From assembly GCF_009831765.1 (NCBI RefSeq), contig NZ_WSSB01000012.1, positions 1 to 64,000 of the forward strand: a stretch of DNA of 64,000 nucleotides, read 5' to 3'. A program made the position numbers and the translations under genes. The notes beneath the pieces were generated by a model, which was not told where the DNA came from, did no database searches, and worked only from the letters and a program-made list of their open reading frames with translations. Of this stretch, positions 39,738-50,403 are shown one piece after another (position 1 is the stretch's first letter; every line of letters begins with the position of its first letter). Source of the DNA: Craterilacuibacter sinensis. GTDB lineage: Bacteria; Pseudomonadota; Gammaproteobacteria; Burkholderiales; Chromobacteriaceae.

Positions 39738-39917
39738 TCAAGCCTTGGTGTCAACGCTTTGGCCCAGATGGGCAGGGTTATTAAGCTGGGCCGGCACCGG
39801 CACGCTTTGCAGCAGGGCCAACGCCCCTTGAGCCTCTATCTGTGTGGCTTTTTTCAGCATGGTGATCTGCACGCTTTGCTGTACCTGCGCCTGTTGCATT
39901 TGGCTGATGGCTTCCAT
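39738..39917 (-). CDS. YjfB family putative motility protein
   Basis: A 59-aa protein starting at ATG 39917 with MEAISQMQQAQVQQSVQITMLKKATQ, the Gln/Ala-rich helix typical of the small YjfB motility family (PF14070), then AQGALALLQSVP. GGGAGAGGG lies six bases upstream. A longer frame to 39968 has no ribosome site. It is a weak cue that the organism swims or twitches. Confidence 0.7.
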   Translation of the reverse strand: MEAISQMQQAQVQQSVQITMLKKATQIEAQGALALLQSVPVPAQLNNPAHLGQSVDTKA

Positions 39918-39990
39918 GACCCTCTCCCGATAGTGATGAACTATGGCAGAATACACCGGTTTAATCACATCCCGTGCGGCAAGCTGATAA

Positions 39991-40980
<990 letters not shown>

Positions 40981-40983
40981 ATC

Positions 40984-41613
40984 TTGAAGGCTTACAAGGC
41001 CGAGCTCAAAAAGCTCAAACAACAGGTAAGGCCCAAGGCCTTGCCTGTTGTGCGTTCAGCGCCAGTGCCTGAAGAAAACGAAGACCCCGACTTTGCCCGG
41101 CTGTTTGCCGATGTCAAACCGCTTAAGCATGCAGCTCGCGCACCCGATACTCGCCCCAAACCACCGCACTGGCCCCGCCATGGCAAGGACAATCATGGCA
41201 GCAGCGACGCGCTGGACGAACATCTGCTGCATGAGATGAGCGGCTGGTTCGAACGCGACGAGCAGGCGGGGAGTTTTTTGGGGAACGGGCTGCCATCGGG
41301 TACGCTGAAAAAACTGCGCGGCGGGCACTGGCCGGTGGTGGCCACGCTGGATCTGCATGGCACCAACCGCTATGAGGCACATAGCCTGCTGGCGCTATTT
41401 CTGCATCGCGCCCGCGCACAGGGCAACTGTGTACGCGTGATCCACGGCATGGGCTATGGCTCGCGCGGCACGCCGGTGCTGCCGCGCATGGTGCGCCACT
41501 GGCTGATGCACCACCCGCAAGTCCTCGCTTTTTGCACCTCCAACGCCCGCGATGGCGGTGATGGTGCGCTTCTGGTTTTGCTCAAGCGTAGCGCGGTGTC
41601 GCGCGAAGACTGA
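40984..41613 (+). CDS. Smr domain protein
   Basis: A 209-aa Smr/MutS2-type nuclease. The N-terminal half is basic and variable; the Smr domain (~115-205) has ATLDLHGTNRYEAHSLL, the RVIHGMGYGSRGTPVLPRM loop and ARDGGDGALLVLLKR. It starts with TTG at 40984, immediately after the trxB stop with GAAG upstream and no ATG or GTG that would preserve the family N-terminus KAYKAELKKLKQQ. The TTG start is inference. Confidence 0.82.
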   Translation: MKAYKAELKKLKQQVRPKALPVVRSAPVPEENEDPDFARLFADVKPLKHAARAPDTRPKPPHWPRHGKDNHGSSDALDEHLLHEMSGWFERDEQAGSFLGNGLPSGTLKKLRGGHWPVVATLDLHGTNRYEAHSLLALFLHRARAQGNCVRVIHGMGYGSRGTPVLPRMVRHWLMHHPQVLAFCTSNARDGGDGALLVLLKRSAVSRED

Positions 41614-41650
41614 CGCCTGCGTTTGCCTAAGCATGCGCAGGCGCTGGTGT

Positions 41651-43303
41651 TTACTCCGAGCGCCGGCGGCGTGCTTCTTCCAGCAGATAGACCTGATAGT
41701 CGTCCAGATCACCATCGAAGTCCTGTACCCCACCACGCGAAACCAGCCAGAACTCGTCGCATACCGCGCGCAGCAAGGCGCGGTCGTGGCTGACCAGCAT
41801 CACCGAACCTTCAAACTCGTTGAGCGCGACGCTGAGCGCCTCGCGGGTGGCCAGATCCAGATGGTTGGTCGGTTCATCCAGCAGCAAGAGGTTGGGGCGC
41901 TGCCAGACCAGCATGCACAGTACCAGCCGCGCTTTTTCGCCGCCGCTCATGCTGCCCACCGCCTGCTTGACCATGTCGCCACTGAAATTGAAGGTGCCGA
42001 GGAAGTTGCGCAGACCCTGCTCGCGGCAATCGGCCGCATTGGGGCGGATGGCGGCCGGAATGTCGCGCGCCAGGCGGAACATATGTTCCAGCGGGTTGTC
42101 TTCGGGGCGTAGCACATCCAGTTCCTGCTGCGAAAAGTAACCGATATTCAGTCCCTTGCCGCGGATGATTTCGCCGGAAATCGGGTTGAGCGCGCCGGCA
42201 ACGGTTTTGACCAGCGTCGACTTGCCCTGGCCGTTGGCGCCCAGAATACCGATGCGCTGGCCTGCCAGTACCGAGCGGCTGACCTGCTGGACGATGGTGG
42301 TCGGTGGCGTGCCCTCGGCGCTGCCTTCCGCCGGCGGATAACCGAAGGCGGCTTCGGCGATGGTCAGCATCGGGTTGGGCAGGCTCATCGGCTCCTTGAA
42401 CTCGAACTGGAAGTCGGCATCGGCCAGTACCGGAGCGATCTTTTCCATGCGCTCCAGTGCCTTGACGCGGCTTTGTGCCTGCTTGGCCTTGCTGGCTTTG
42501 GCCTTGAAGCGGTCGATGAACTTTTGCAGGTGGGCCATCTTTTCCTGCTGCTTGGCCTGTGCCGCCTGTTGCAACAGCATCTGCTCGGCCCGCATGTCTT
42601 CAAACTTGCTGTAGTTGCCGCCGTAGCGCACCAGCTGGCCATGGTCGATATGCAGCGTCACATTGGTAACGGCATCGAGAAATTCACGGTCATGGCTGAT
42701 CACCACCATGGTGCCGCCATAGTTCTTCAGCCAGGCTTCCAGCCAGACCAGCGCATCAAGGTCAAGGTGGTTGGTCGGCTCGTCCAGTAGCAGCAGGTCG
42801 GACGGGCACATCAGCGCGCGCGCCAGTTGCAGGCGCATGCGCCAACCGCCGGAGAAACTGTTGACCGGCAACTCCAGTTCGGCCACCTTGAAGCCCAGCC
42901 CCAGAATCAGCGATTGCGCGCGCGCGGCAGCATCGTGCTCGCCGGCGTCGTTCAGCGCCATATAGGCATGAGCCATGGCCATGCCGTCATCGCCGGCTTC
43001 GGCTTCCATGACCTCGGCGCGTGCCGCCAGCAGGACGGTATCGCCCTCGATCACGAATTCGGTCGCGCTTTGCGCGGTTTCCGGCATGTCCTGTGCTACC
43101 TGTGCCATCCGCCACTGGTTGGGAATGGAAAATTCGCCGCTGTCTTCGTGCAGCGTGCCGTTGAGCATGGCAAACAGGGAGGATTTGCCCGCGCCATTGC
43201 GCCCGACCAGGCCGACTTTTTCGCCGGGGGTGAGTGTGACCGAGGTGTTGTCCAGCAGGACTTTGGTGCCGCGACGCAAGGCCACGTTTTTCAAAATAAT
43301 CAT
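41651..43303 (-). CDS. ABC-F family ATPase, YheS-like
   Basis: A 550-aa translation factor with two ATPase domains and no membrane helices. Walker A is GRNGAGKSSLFAML and GANGQGKSTLVKTV; signatures are SFSGGWRMRLQLARAL and MSGGEKARLVLCMLVW; Walker B is LLLLDEPTNHLDLDA in both. The interdomain linker IDRFKAKASKAKQAQSRVKALERM is the P-site tRNA-interaction motif. The sequence closely follows E. coli YheS but lacks its ~90-residue C-terminal extension. ATG 43303 is chosen from the family N-terminus MIILKNVALRRG. Confidence 0.93.
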   Translation of the reverse strand: MIILKNVALRRGTKVLLDNTSVTLTPGEKVGLVGRNGAGKSSLFAMLNGTLHEDSGEFSIPNQWRMAQVAQDMPETAQSATEFVIEGDTVLLAARAEVMEAEAGDDGMAMAHAYMALNDAGEHDAAARAQSLILGLGFKVAELELPVNSFSGGWRMRLQLARALMCPSDLLLLDEPTNHLDLDALVWLEAWLKNYGGTMVVISHDREFLDAVTNVTLHIDHGQLVRYGGNYSKFEDMRAEQMLLQQAAQAKQQEKMAHLQKFIDRFKAKASKAKQAQSRVKALERMEKIAPVLADADFQFEFKEPMSLPNPMLTIAEAAFGYPPAEGSAEGTPPTTIVQQVSRSVLAGQRIGILGANGQGKSTLVKTVAGALNPISGEIIRGKGLNIGYFSQQELDVLRPEDNPLEHMFRLARDIPAAIRPNAADCREQGLRNFLGTFNFSGDMVKQAVGSMSGGEKARLVLCMLVWQRPNLLLLDEPTNHLDLATREALSVALNEFEGSVMLVSHDRALLRAVCDEFWLVSRGGVQDFDGDLDDYQVYLLEEARRRRSE

Positions 43304-43481
43304 GGAGAGTGCCGACCGGCGGGTGTTGTATGCGTTAAAAGGCGGGTATCGCTTGCGACAGCCAAAGCGGCTGCAATATTGCCACCTTGCCATGCCGGCA
43401 GGGTGGCGCGTCATCATCTTGTGTGGTAGTAACGCCGGCGTTGCACTGGCAAACCGGCATTCGCTAAAACGATGGCCGGGT

Positions 43482-44279
43482 TTATTTCCACACCGGCTTG
43501 GGTGGGGTGCCTTCGGATACGGTCAGGATCTCGTAGCCGGTGTCGGTGACGAGCAGGGTATGCTCCCATTGTGCCGACAGGCTTCGGTCCTTGGTGACTA
43601 CGGTCCAGTTGTCAGCCAGCATGCGCAGGTGGCGTTTGCCCTGGTTGATCATGGGTTCGATGGTGAAAATCATGCCGGCCTGAATTTCGACGCCGGTACC
43701 CGGGCGGCCGTAGTGCAACACCTGTGGCTCTTCGTGGAATTTGGTGCCGATGCCGTGGCCGCAGAATTCCTGCACCACGCTATAACCCGCTTTTTCCGCA
43801 TGCTGCTGGATGGCGTAACCGATATCACCCAGGCGCGCGCCCGGCTTGACCTTTTCTATCCCTTTCCACATGCACTCGTAAGTCACGCGGCACAGGCGGC
43901 GGGCGTGCTCGCCGACTTCGCCGACGTAATACATGCGGCTGCTGTCGCCGTGGTAACCGTCCTTGATGACTGTAATGTCGAGGTTGACGATCTCGCCGTT
44001 TTTGAGCGGCTTGTCGTTGGGAATGCCGTGGCAGATGACCGGGCCAACCGAACTGCAGATGGATTTGGGGTAGGGCGTGCCGCCATCAGGCGCGTAGTTG
44101 AGCGGTGCCGGAATGGTGCCCTGTACGTTGACCATGTAGTCGTGGCACAGGCGGTCCAGTTCTTCGGTGGTGACGCCGGGTTTAACAAAGGGCGTGATGT
44201 AATCCAGCACCTCGGACGCCAGGCGTCCAGCGATACGCATTTTTTCGATGTCCTGCGGAGTCTTGATGACGATGCTCAT
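43482..44279 (-). CDS. map: Methionine aminopeptidase type I
   Basis: A 265-aa metallopeptidase that removes initiator methionine. The five metal ligands fall in NLDITVIKDGYHGD, GHGIGTKFHEEP, FTIEPMIN and QWEHTLLVT. ATG 44279 gives MSIVIKTPQDIEKMRIAGRLA, the normal start; the frame continues to 44543 without support. It stands alone between the porin terminator and the ABC-F gene, not with rpsB. Confidence 0.95.
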   Translation of the reverse strand: MSIVIKTPQDIEKMRIAGRLASEVLDYITPFVKPGVTTEELDRLCHDYMVNVQGTIPAPLNYAPDGGTPYPKSICSSVGPVICHGIPNDKPLKNGEIVNLDITVIKDGYHGDSSRMYYVGEVGEHARRLCRVTYECMWKGIEKVKPGARLGDIGYAIQQHAEKAGYSVVQEFCGHGIGTKFHEEPQVLHYGRPGTGVEIQAGMIFTIEPMINQGKRHLRMLADNWTVVTKDRSLSAQWEHTLLVTDTGYEILTVSEGTPPKPVWK

Positions 44280-44318
44280 GGCGGTGTCGCAAAGAGTGTG
44301 ATAACACGCCATGGTAAC

Positions 44319-44343
44319 AAAAACGGGCACCCTAAGGTACCCG
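44319..44343 (-). terminator. Intrinsic terminator of the porin gene
   Basis: On the minus strand CGGGTACC / GGTGCCCG forms a seven-of-eight pair stem with a four-base loop followed by TTTTTG, 26 bp after the porin stop. Confidence 0.75.
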
Positions 44344-44368
44344 TTGCGTTTCAAAGTGTTAAAGCCGA

Positions 44369-45415
44369 TCAGAAGTTGACGCGAATGCCTGCACCGATAG
44401 CTTGCGGATCGCTGCCAGCTTCCAGGCCGGTCAGCGGGTTGATCGCGAAGCTGGCTTTTTGTTTGGCATTGTTGTTGATCTTGGTGGCGTAAGCGTAAGC
44501 CTGAGTCAGTTTGGACAGGTTGTAAGTGCCGCCCAGAATCCACTGCGAAGCCTTGTAGTCGTCAGCGTTGGACTTGCCATCCGCCTTGCCCAGCGCGCCG
44601 TAGGACAGACGAACCGAGCCTGCGCCGATGTTCTGCTGTACGCCCAGAGTCCAGTCGTTCTGCTTCAGGTCGTTGCCGACTGCCTGGTCTGCGCGTGCCC
44701 ATTCGTAGCCGCCGATCAGCAGGGTATCGGCGATCTTGTAGGAGGCGCTCAGCTTGTAGAATTCTTTTTTGTCGGTGCCTGCTTCCGGGTTTTTTTGCTG
44801 GTCGTAACCGGCACCGATTTTCAGGCCGTCCAGCGTGTACTGGGCTGCGACCGACCAGCGGTTGTTGCTGGTGCTGGCTTCATCTGCTGCAAAGGATGCG
44901 CCCAGAACCAGGCCGCTCAGATTGCTGGTGGTATAGCTGATGCTGTTCTTGTAACGGGCTTCACCACGGCTGAAGATCTGGCTGGCACCTTGGTTGCCGG
45001 CGGTGGTGTTGACCATCAGGTCCTGGCCGGTATCGGTCAGGCGCTTGTAGGCGGAGTCGTATTGACCCAGTAGTATGGTGCCGAGGGTCGCGTCGGACAG
45101 ACCAACGAAGCTGTTGCGCTGTGCCCAGGTATTGGTGCGGGTGCCGTCGGTGCCGCCAACGTCATAGCGGTCCAGCGAGTTTTCAACCTGCCAAACGGCC
45201 TTCAGGCCGTTACCCAGATCTTCGTTACCCTTGAAGCCGATGCGCGCATTGTCGGAATTGACACGGGTGGTGCTGGCAACTGGTTTGTCACCGCCGCTGG
45301 CCTTGGCCGATTCAACGCTGCCAGCCATGAAACCATAGATTACGACGTCGGCGTGGGCGACAACCGGCAGGGCGAACAGGGTGGCCAGGGCGATGGCGAG
45401 GGTTTTCTTTTGCAT
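44369..45415 (-). CDS. Gram-negative general porin
   Basis: A 348-aa outer-membrane trimeric porin of the betaproteobacterial type (Porin_4). The signal peptide MQKKTLAIALATLFALPVVAHA is cleaved before ADVVIYG; the barrel shows alternating hydrophobic strands, SVESAKASGGDKP loop repeats and the terminal IRVNF phenylalanine required by the BAM complex. It is preceded by a palindromic control region and has its own terminator, so it is monocistronic. Confidence 0.93.
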   Translation of the reverse strand: MQKKTLAIALATLFALPVVAHADVVIYGFMAGSVESAKASGGDKPVASTTRVNSDNARIGFKGNEDLGNGLKAVWQVENSLDRYDVGGTDGTRTNTWAQRNSFVGLSDATLGTILLGQYDSAYKRLTDTGQDLMVNTTAGNQGASQIFSRGEARYKNSISYTTSNLSGLVLGASFAADEASTSNNRWSVAAQYTLDGLKIGAGYDQQKNPEAGTDKKEFYKLSASYKIADTLLIGGYEWARADQAVGNDLKQNDWTLGVQQNIGAGSVRLSYGALGKADGKSNADDYKASQWILGGTYNLSKLTQAYAYATKINNNAKQKASFAINPLTGLEAGSDPQAIGAGIRVNF

Positions 45416-45499
45416 GCTTGCAGTGCTCCGTTTCGAGAGGGCTAAATTATTTAGGCATACCGGCCGCTTCTGTGGCGGCGCGTTGCGTGTGCTAATTTA

Positions 45500-45514
45500 G
45501 CAACGAAACGTTGC
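45500..45514. promoter_or_regulatory. Palindrome upstream of the porin gene
   Basis: GCAACG-AAA-CGTTGC is a perfect 6-bp inverted repeat 85 bp upstream of the porin start. Its position in the promoter region makes it a possible regulator site; the regulator is unknown. Confidence 0.35.
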
Positions 45515-45534
45515 GCTTATGTTGCAAAATGGGT

Positions 45535-45567
45535 AAAAAACCACCTAGGGTTAACCCTAGGTGTTGT
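45535..45567. terminator. Bidirectional terminator between DUF3579 gene and the porin promoter
   Basis: CACCTAGGG and CCCTAGGTG (45542-45550, 45555-45563) with a TTAA loop form a perfect 9-bp stem. On the minus strand it is followed by TTTTTT, and on the plus strand by GTTTTT, so it works for the DUF3579 gene and blocks readthrough in both directions. Confidence 0.8.
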
Positions 45568-45569
45568 TT

Positions 45570-45884
45570 TTACGCCAAAAATTTGTTGGGATAGATCTCG
45601 TCGATCAGGGTTCGGCAGTCGACAATGCGCAACTGGTTGTCGCGGGCGAAGTCCATCAGGAAGGTGAAGATGGACGGATGGATTTTTTCCAGCTTCTTGT
45701 CGATGGCGACGCAGCGTACGCCATCGAGCAGCATGGGACGGACAAACTGGTGGTAAGCCAGTTTCTGGTCCTCGCCGAAGGAGGACATGATGCCGGACAG
45801 TCGTTCGGCCCAGTCGCTGGGGCGGAAGGTGCGGCCTTCCTCGGTAATGCCTTGGATAACGATTTCGTAGGGATTGCAGATCAT
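45570..45884 (-). CDS. DUF3579 domain protein
   Basis: A 104-aa cytosolic protein of the DUF3579 family, with YEIVIQGITEEGRTFRPSDWAERLSG, YHQFVRPMLLDGVRCVAI and HPSIFTFLMDFARDNQLRIVDC. The family is found in betaproteobacteria, often near dinG or pilus genes, with no known function. ATG 45884 gives the conserved start MICNPYEIV. Confidence 0.85.
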   Translation of the reverse strand: MICNPYEIVIQGITEEGRTFRPSDWAERLSGIMSSFGEDQKLAYHQFVRPMLLDGVRCVAIDKKLEKIHPSIFTFLMDFARDNQLRIVDCRTLIDEIYPNKFLA

Positions 45885-45986
45885 GATGGCGGCGCTTGCC
45901 TTGCAGGGTGGTTGTCTCTTATATCCGGCATGCTGCGCGGGTGGTCGCAGCATGCCGGAGAGTTATTCCGCCATTCTATCCTAGTT

Positions 45987-48113
45987 TCAGATGCGCTTGA
46001 ATGGGGGGAGTGAAGACAGCAGCTTTTTTCCATAGCGCTGACGGGTGATGCGGTTGTCGAGTATGGTGACCCGCCCCCAGTCCTGCTCGGTGCGGATCAG
46101 GCGTCCTACTGCCTGAATCAGCTTGATTGATGCTTCGGGGACCGTGACTTCGATAAACGGGTTGCCTCCACGCTTTTCTATCCAGCGCGCCAGTGTTTTG
46201 CCTACCGGATCATCCGGCATGGCAAACGGCAGTTTGGCGATGATGACGTGTACGCAGGCTTCGCCCGGCAGATCCAGTCCTTCCGAGAATGAGTCCAGCC
46301 CGAAAATCACGCTGGCCTTGCCATCCTTGATGCGCTGGTAATGGTTTTCCAGCAACCTGCTTTTGGGTAGCTCGCCCTGTACCTGTACCGTGGCGCGCAA
46401 GGTGTCGGGCAGGGCGCTGGCGACTTCCTGCATCTGGCGGCGCGAAGAAAACAGCACCAGCGTGCCGACTGCCTGGGTTTCATCTATCAGCTTGGGTAGC
46501 CAGTCGGCGATTTCGCGCGTATGTGCCGCCGGGTCTTTGGGGCTGGCCGACAGCGGTGGCAGATAGAGTTCGCCTTGTTCGTTGAAATTGAATGGCGAAT
46601 CCAGTGCAATGCAGCTTACTTCAGGCAGCCACTTCAGGCCGGTTTGCGACAGCAATAGCTCAAACTCGCCCAGGGAGCGCAAGGTCGCCGAGGTCAATAG
46701 CGCGGCGGCGGCGCGGCGCCACAAGGTGGCGGCCAGACTGGCGGCAGCGCTGACTGGCGAGGCGCAGAACTGGTAGTCGCCCTTGCCGTCGAGCTTGCGC
46801 GACACCCACTTGGCAATCGGTGGCGCATTTTCGTCGCTTTCCTTTTCGAACAAATCCCATACCGCGTTGAGCTGCTCGCTACGCGCAACGATAAAGCCCA
46901 GATCGGTTGAAGCCTTGTCCAGTGCGGGCGCTTCTTGCGGTTTGTCGCGCCGCACTTCGGCCAATGCGTCGCTCATGCCGGAAATGTGCTTGTACAGCAT
47001 GCGTGCTGCCAGTGCCATATTGCCGGCCGGCTGCTTCAGGTGCTCGGGCAGGCAGCCGTCTTCCAATAGCCAGGTCGGCTCGGGGTTGCCGTCCGAGGCC
47101 GACAGAGCAGGCTCGCCGCCCAAGAGCCACAGCCATTCGGTCAGTGTCTCCATGCAGGCCGCCGCTGCTTCGATCGCGTCATTGCATAGCTCGGGCTTGG
47201 CAATATGGGTCTCGATACGCGCCGATAGTGCAGCGACTTTTTCCAGCCAGCCCATGGCTTGCGCCAGGCTGTGTTCGGCTGCGAATTGATTGACCGCTTT
47301 TTTGGCCAGATGGTGCGCTTCGTCTATGCAGTAAAAACTGTCGTCCGGTGCCGGCAAAATCACGCCGCCGCCCATGGCGATGTCGGCCAGCATCAGGTCG
47401 TGGTTGGCCACCACTACATCGACGTTTTCCAGTGTGTCGCGGGCCAGGTAGAACGGGCATTCGGCACGGTTGGGGCAACTGGTTTTGAGGCAGCCATGCC
47501 TGTCGTTGGTGACGCGAAACCACAGGTTGTCGTCGATGATGGTCGGCCAGCTGTCACGGTCGCCATTCCACTGGCGCTGATGAAAGGCCGAAGACAGGAT
47601 GTTGAGCGTGTCCAGTTCCGCCTGTTCCGGTTTTTTGTCCCATAGCGCCAACGCAGGGTCGGGCGCAAACAGCGCATCCTGTGCGTGTTCGGCCGTCAGA
47701 CCATATAGCCGGTACGGGCACAGGTAGCGGCCACGCCCCTTGGCCAGCGCAAAAGTGAGCGGCAGCCCGCTGTTCTCGATGACAAAAGGCAGGTCGCGGT
47801 TAACTAGTTGCTCCTGCAGGGTAATGGTGGCACTGGTGACCACCAGTTTTTTGCCGCGCATCTTCGCCATGACGCCGCCGGCCAGCAAATAGGCCAGACT
47901 CTTGCCGACACCGGTCGGCCCCTCGACCACGACGATGCTTTCCCCTTTGCGCTCCGGCAACTCCCCGTCTTCTATGCTTTTGCTACGCGAGAAAGCGTTG
48001 GCAATTTCAGCCAGCATGCGGCGCTGGGCAGCGCGTGGACGGAATCCGGGCAGGTTGTCGGACAGGGTTTTGTAGTGGTCGCGGATCGCGTCTTTTTCGG
48101 CATCGGTAAGCAT
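45987..48113 (-). CDS. dinG: ATP-dependent DNA helicase DinG
   Basis: A 708-aa iron-sulfur helicase (XPD/DinG family). Walker A is VEGPTGVGKSLAYLLAG, the DEAH box CIDEAHHLAKK, and the 4Fe-4S cluster cysteines fall in the region with KTSCPNRAECPFYLAR preceded by YLCPY. Motifs V-VI appear in GLDSFSEGLDLPG and QAVGRLIRTEQDWG. It unwinds R-loops and forked DNA. ATG 48113 gives the normal length (E. coli 716 aa). It is divergent from the decarboxylase gene. Confidence 0.95.
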   Translation of the reverse strand: MLTDAEKDAIRDHYKTLSDNLPGFRPRAAQRRMLAEIANAFSRSKSIEDGELPERKGESIVVVEGPTGVGKSLAYLLAGGVMAKMRGKKLVVTSATITLQEQLVNRDLPFVIENSGLPLTFALAKGRGRYLCPYRLYGLTAEHAQDALFAPDPALALWDKKPEQAELDTLNILSSAFHQRQWNGDRDSWPTIIDDNLWFRVTNDRHGCLKTSCPNRAECPFYLARDTLENVDVVVANHDLMLADIAMGGGVILPAPDDSFYCIDEAHHLAKKAVNQFAAEHSLAQAMGWLEKVAALSARIETHIAKPELCNDAIEAAAACMETLTEWLWLLGGEPALSASDGNPEPTWLLEDGCLPEHLKQPAGNMALAARMLYKHISGMSDALAEVRRDKPQEAPALDKASTDLGFIVARSEQLNAVWDLFEKESDENAPPIAKWVSRKLDGKGDYQFCASPVSAAASLAATLWRRAAAALLTSATLRSLGEFELLLSQTGLKWLPEVSCIALDSPFNFNEQGELYLPPLSASPKDPAAHTREIADWLPKLIDETQAVGTLVLFSSRRQMQEVASALPDTLRATVQVQGELPKSRLLENHYQRIKDGKASVIFGLDSFSEGLDLPGEACVHVIIAKLPFAMPDDPVGKTLARWIEKRGGNPFIEVTVPEASIKLIQAVGRLIRTEQDWGRVTILDNRITRQRYGKKLLSSLPPFKRI

Positions 48114-48265
48114 GGCGCGATTGTAACGTATGGGGGCTATGTGCGGTCGCAAAATGACGGCGCGCCCACAACTGGATACGATAGCCAAACGGCATTGATT
48201 GTCACAATAATGAAGCCGGACGAGATGGTGCGGCTGCTGCCGCCTACGTTCGCAGGAGAAGCGGA

Positions 48266-50224
48266 ATGAATCCCGTAAGTCGCGTGTTGATCGTCAGTCA
48301 CGATGCGGTGCTGGCCCGCGCCATGAGCAAGGGGCTGCAACTGGCCGCACAGACGCTTTCCAACCCTTTTGGCCTGTGTTTTTCCACGGCGGCGTCGCCA
48401 CAAAATGCGCTGGCGGATATTGCTGCGGATGGCGAGCTGCAGATGGTTTTGGTTGACCGTTATCTGCAGAGCGGCGGCTCCTATGGTGATGTGGTGGCGC
48501 TGCTTAATGCGATCGGCGAGTACCGCCCGGAGTTGTCGTGTTATGTCTTGCTGGGGGACGAGGACGAAAAGCTGCAGATAGACGAGCTGGCCAGTCATGC
48601 GCTGAGCGGCTATTTCTATCGGGACGAGGCAGATTATCCGGGGTGGTTTCGCATCCTGAGTGCCGAGCTTGCCGAAAAATCGGCTACGCCTTTTTACGAC
48701 GCTTTACGGCGCTATGTTTCCATGGCCAAGGACTCCTGGCATACGCCGGGCCACTGTGGCGGTGAATCCTTGCGCGGCAGTCCGTGGGTCGGAGATTTTC
48801 ACGAGTTTGTCGGCGAAAACATGCTGCGTGCCGATTTGTCGGTGTCGGTGCCCATGCTGGACTCGCTGATGCACCCGACCGGGGTGATTGCCGAAGCGCA
48901 AGCGCTGGCGGCCAAGGCGTTTGGTGCGCGCGAAACCTATTTTGCCACCAACGGCACGTCGACTTCGAATAAGGTCATCTTCCAGACGTTGCTGGCACCG
49001 GGTGACAAACTGCTGCTGGACCGTAACTGCCACAAATCGGTACACCACGGCGTCATCCTGTCCGGCGCACGACCGGTTTATCTCGATTCTTCAGTCAATC
49101 GCCAGTACGGCATCTTCGGGCCCGTGCCCAAGGCCACCATTTTTCAGGCGTTGGCTGACAATCCGGATGCGCGGGTACTGATCCTGACTTCATGTACCTA
49201 CGACGGTCTGCGTTATGACCTGGCACCCATCATCGAGGCCGCACACGCGGCCGGTATCAAGGTGATTATCGATGAAGCCTGGTACGGACATGCGCGTTTT
49301 CACCCCGCTTTGCGTCCGACCGCGATGGAGGCGGGTGCCGATTACGCGACGCAAAGTACGCACAAGGTCCTGTCGGCGTTTTCGCAGGCCAGCATGATCC
49401 ATGTCAACGACCCGGACTTTGATGCGCATCTGTTTCGCGAAAACTTCAATATGCACGCCTCGACCAGCCCGCAGTACAACCTGATTGCCAGTCTGGATGT
49501 GGCGCGTAAGCAGGCACAGATGGAGGGTTACCGCCTGCTGGCGCGTACGCTGAAGCTGGCGGAGGAGCTGCGCCTTAAAATTGATGCCACGGGTGTGTTC
49601 CGGGTGCTGGGGCTGGACGAGTTGCTGCCGGAGGAGGTGAAGGGTGATGGTGTCCGGCTGGATCCGACCAAGCTGACCATCGATATCTCGCGCTCGGGTT
49701 ATGGTGCCGGGGAATTGCAGCGCGAATTATTCGAGCGTTTCAATATTCAGGTTGAAAAGTCGACGTTCAACACCCTGACGCTCTTGCTGACCATAGGGAC
49801 GACCAAGAGCAAGGTGTCGCGCCTGATGGATGCCATGCTGCGTCTGGCGCGTGCTCAAAAACCGCCGCGCCCGCTGGTGCGTCTGCCCGAGATACCGCGC
49901 TTTACCCGTCTGGCCTGCTTGCCGCGCGATGCCTATTACGAAGCCGGAGAGCGTCTGGCGCTGTTTGACGACGAGGGGCGTCCGAATAGTGCCTTGATCG
50001 GTCGTGTTGCCTGCGATCAGATCGTGCCTTATCCGCCGGGTATACCGGTGCTGGTGCCCGGCCAGCTGATAGATGAAAGCGTGCTGACCTACCTTGCGCG
50101 CCTGATGAAGGCGCAAAAAGGGATAGAGATGCATGGACTCGCTGATTTGCAAGGGGAAATGGCCATCCGGGTGCTCGGTGAGGAAGATCTTTCCAGGGTG
50201 CACTGCAATATAAATATGTCATGA
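48266..50224 (+). CDS. Orn/Lys/Arg decarboxylase (PLP group III)
   Basis: A 652-aa amino-acid decarboxylase making a polyamine or diamine. Residues 1-130 form the receiver-like wing domain; the PLP-fold core has GEYRP, HTPGHCGGES, ATNGTSTSNK, TSCTYDGLRYD, DEAWYGHARF and the PLP-lysine block STHKVLSAFSQAS with K367. The C-terminal domain ends DLQGEMAIRVLGEED. It is shorter than E. coli LdcC, SpeC or AdiA by 60-100 residues. Sequence alone does not choose between arginine, ornithine and lysine. AGGAG lies eight bases upstream. Confidence 0.9.
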   Translation: MNPVSRVLIVSHDAVLARAMSKGLQLAAQTLSNPFGLCFSTAASPQNALADIAADGELQMVLVDRYLQSGGSYGDVVALLNAIGEYRPELSCYVLLGDEDEKLQIDELASHALSGYFYRDEADYPGWFRILSAELAEKSATPFYDALRRYVSMAKDSWHTPGHCGGESLRGSPWVGDFHEFVGENMLRADLSVSVPMLDSLMHPTGVIAEAQALAAKAFGARETYFATNGTSTSNKVIFQTLLAPGDKLLLDRNCHKSVHHGVILSGARPVYLDSSVNRQYGIFGPVPKATIFQALADNPDARVLILTSCTYDGLRYDLAPIIEAAHAAGIKVIIDEAWYGHARFHPALRPTAMEAGADYATQSTHKVLSAFSQASMIHVNDPDFDAHLFRENFNMHASTSPQYNLIASLDVARKQAQMEGYRLLARTLKLAEELRLKIDATGVFRVLGLDELLPEEVKGDGVRLDPTKLTIDISRSGYGAGELQRELFERFNIQVEKSTFNTLTLLLTIGTTKSKVSRLMDAMLRLARAQKPPRPLVRLPEIPRFTRLACLPRDAYYEAGERLALFDDEGRPNSALIGRVACDQIVPYPPGIPVLVPGQLIDESVLTYLARLMKAQKGIEMHGLADLQGEMAIRVLGEEDLSRVHCNINMS

Positions 50225-50403
50225 GTGCTTGCCACGCCTTATGAATTGGGATACATATATAACTGTCGCAATTCTATAAAACATGCCAATGCATTGTTTG
50301 GGGTTGTCGGCATTTGGACGTGAACAACTTGAATCTTGCGTATCGCAAAGTGCCGTCGTGACCTGCCGCGTGCTGGCACGACTGCCGTTTTTTGGAAGAT
50401 CTG

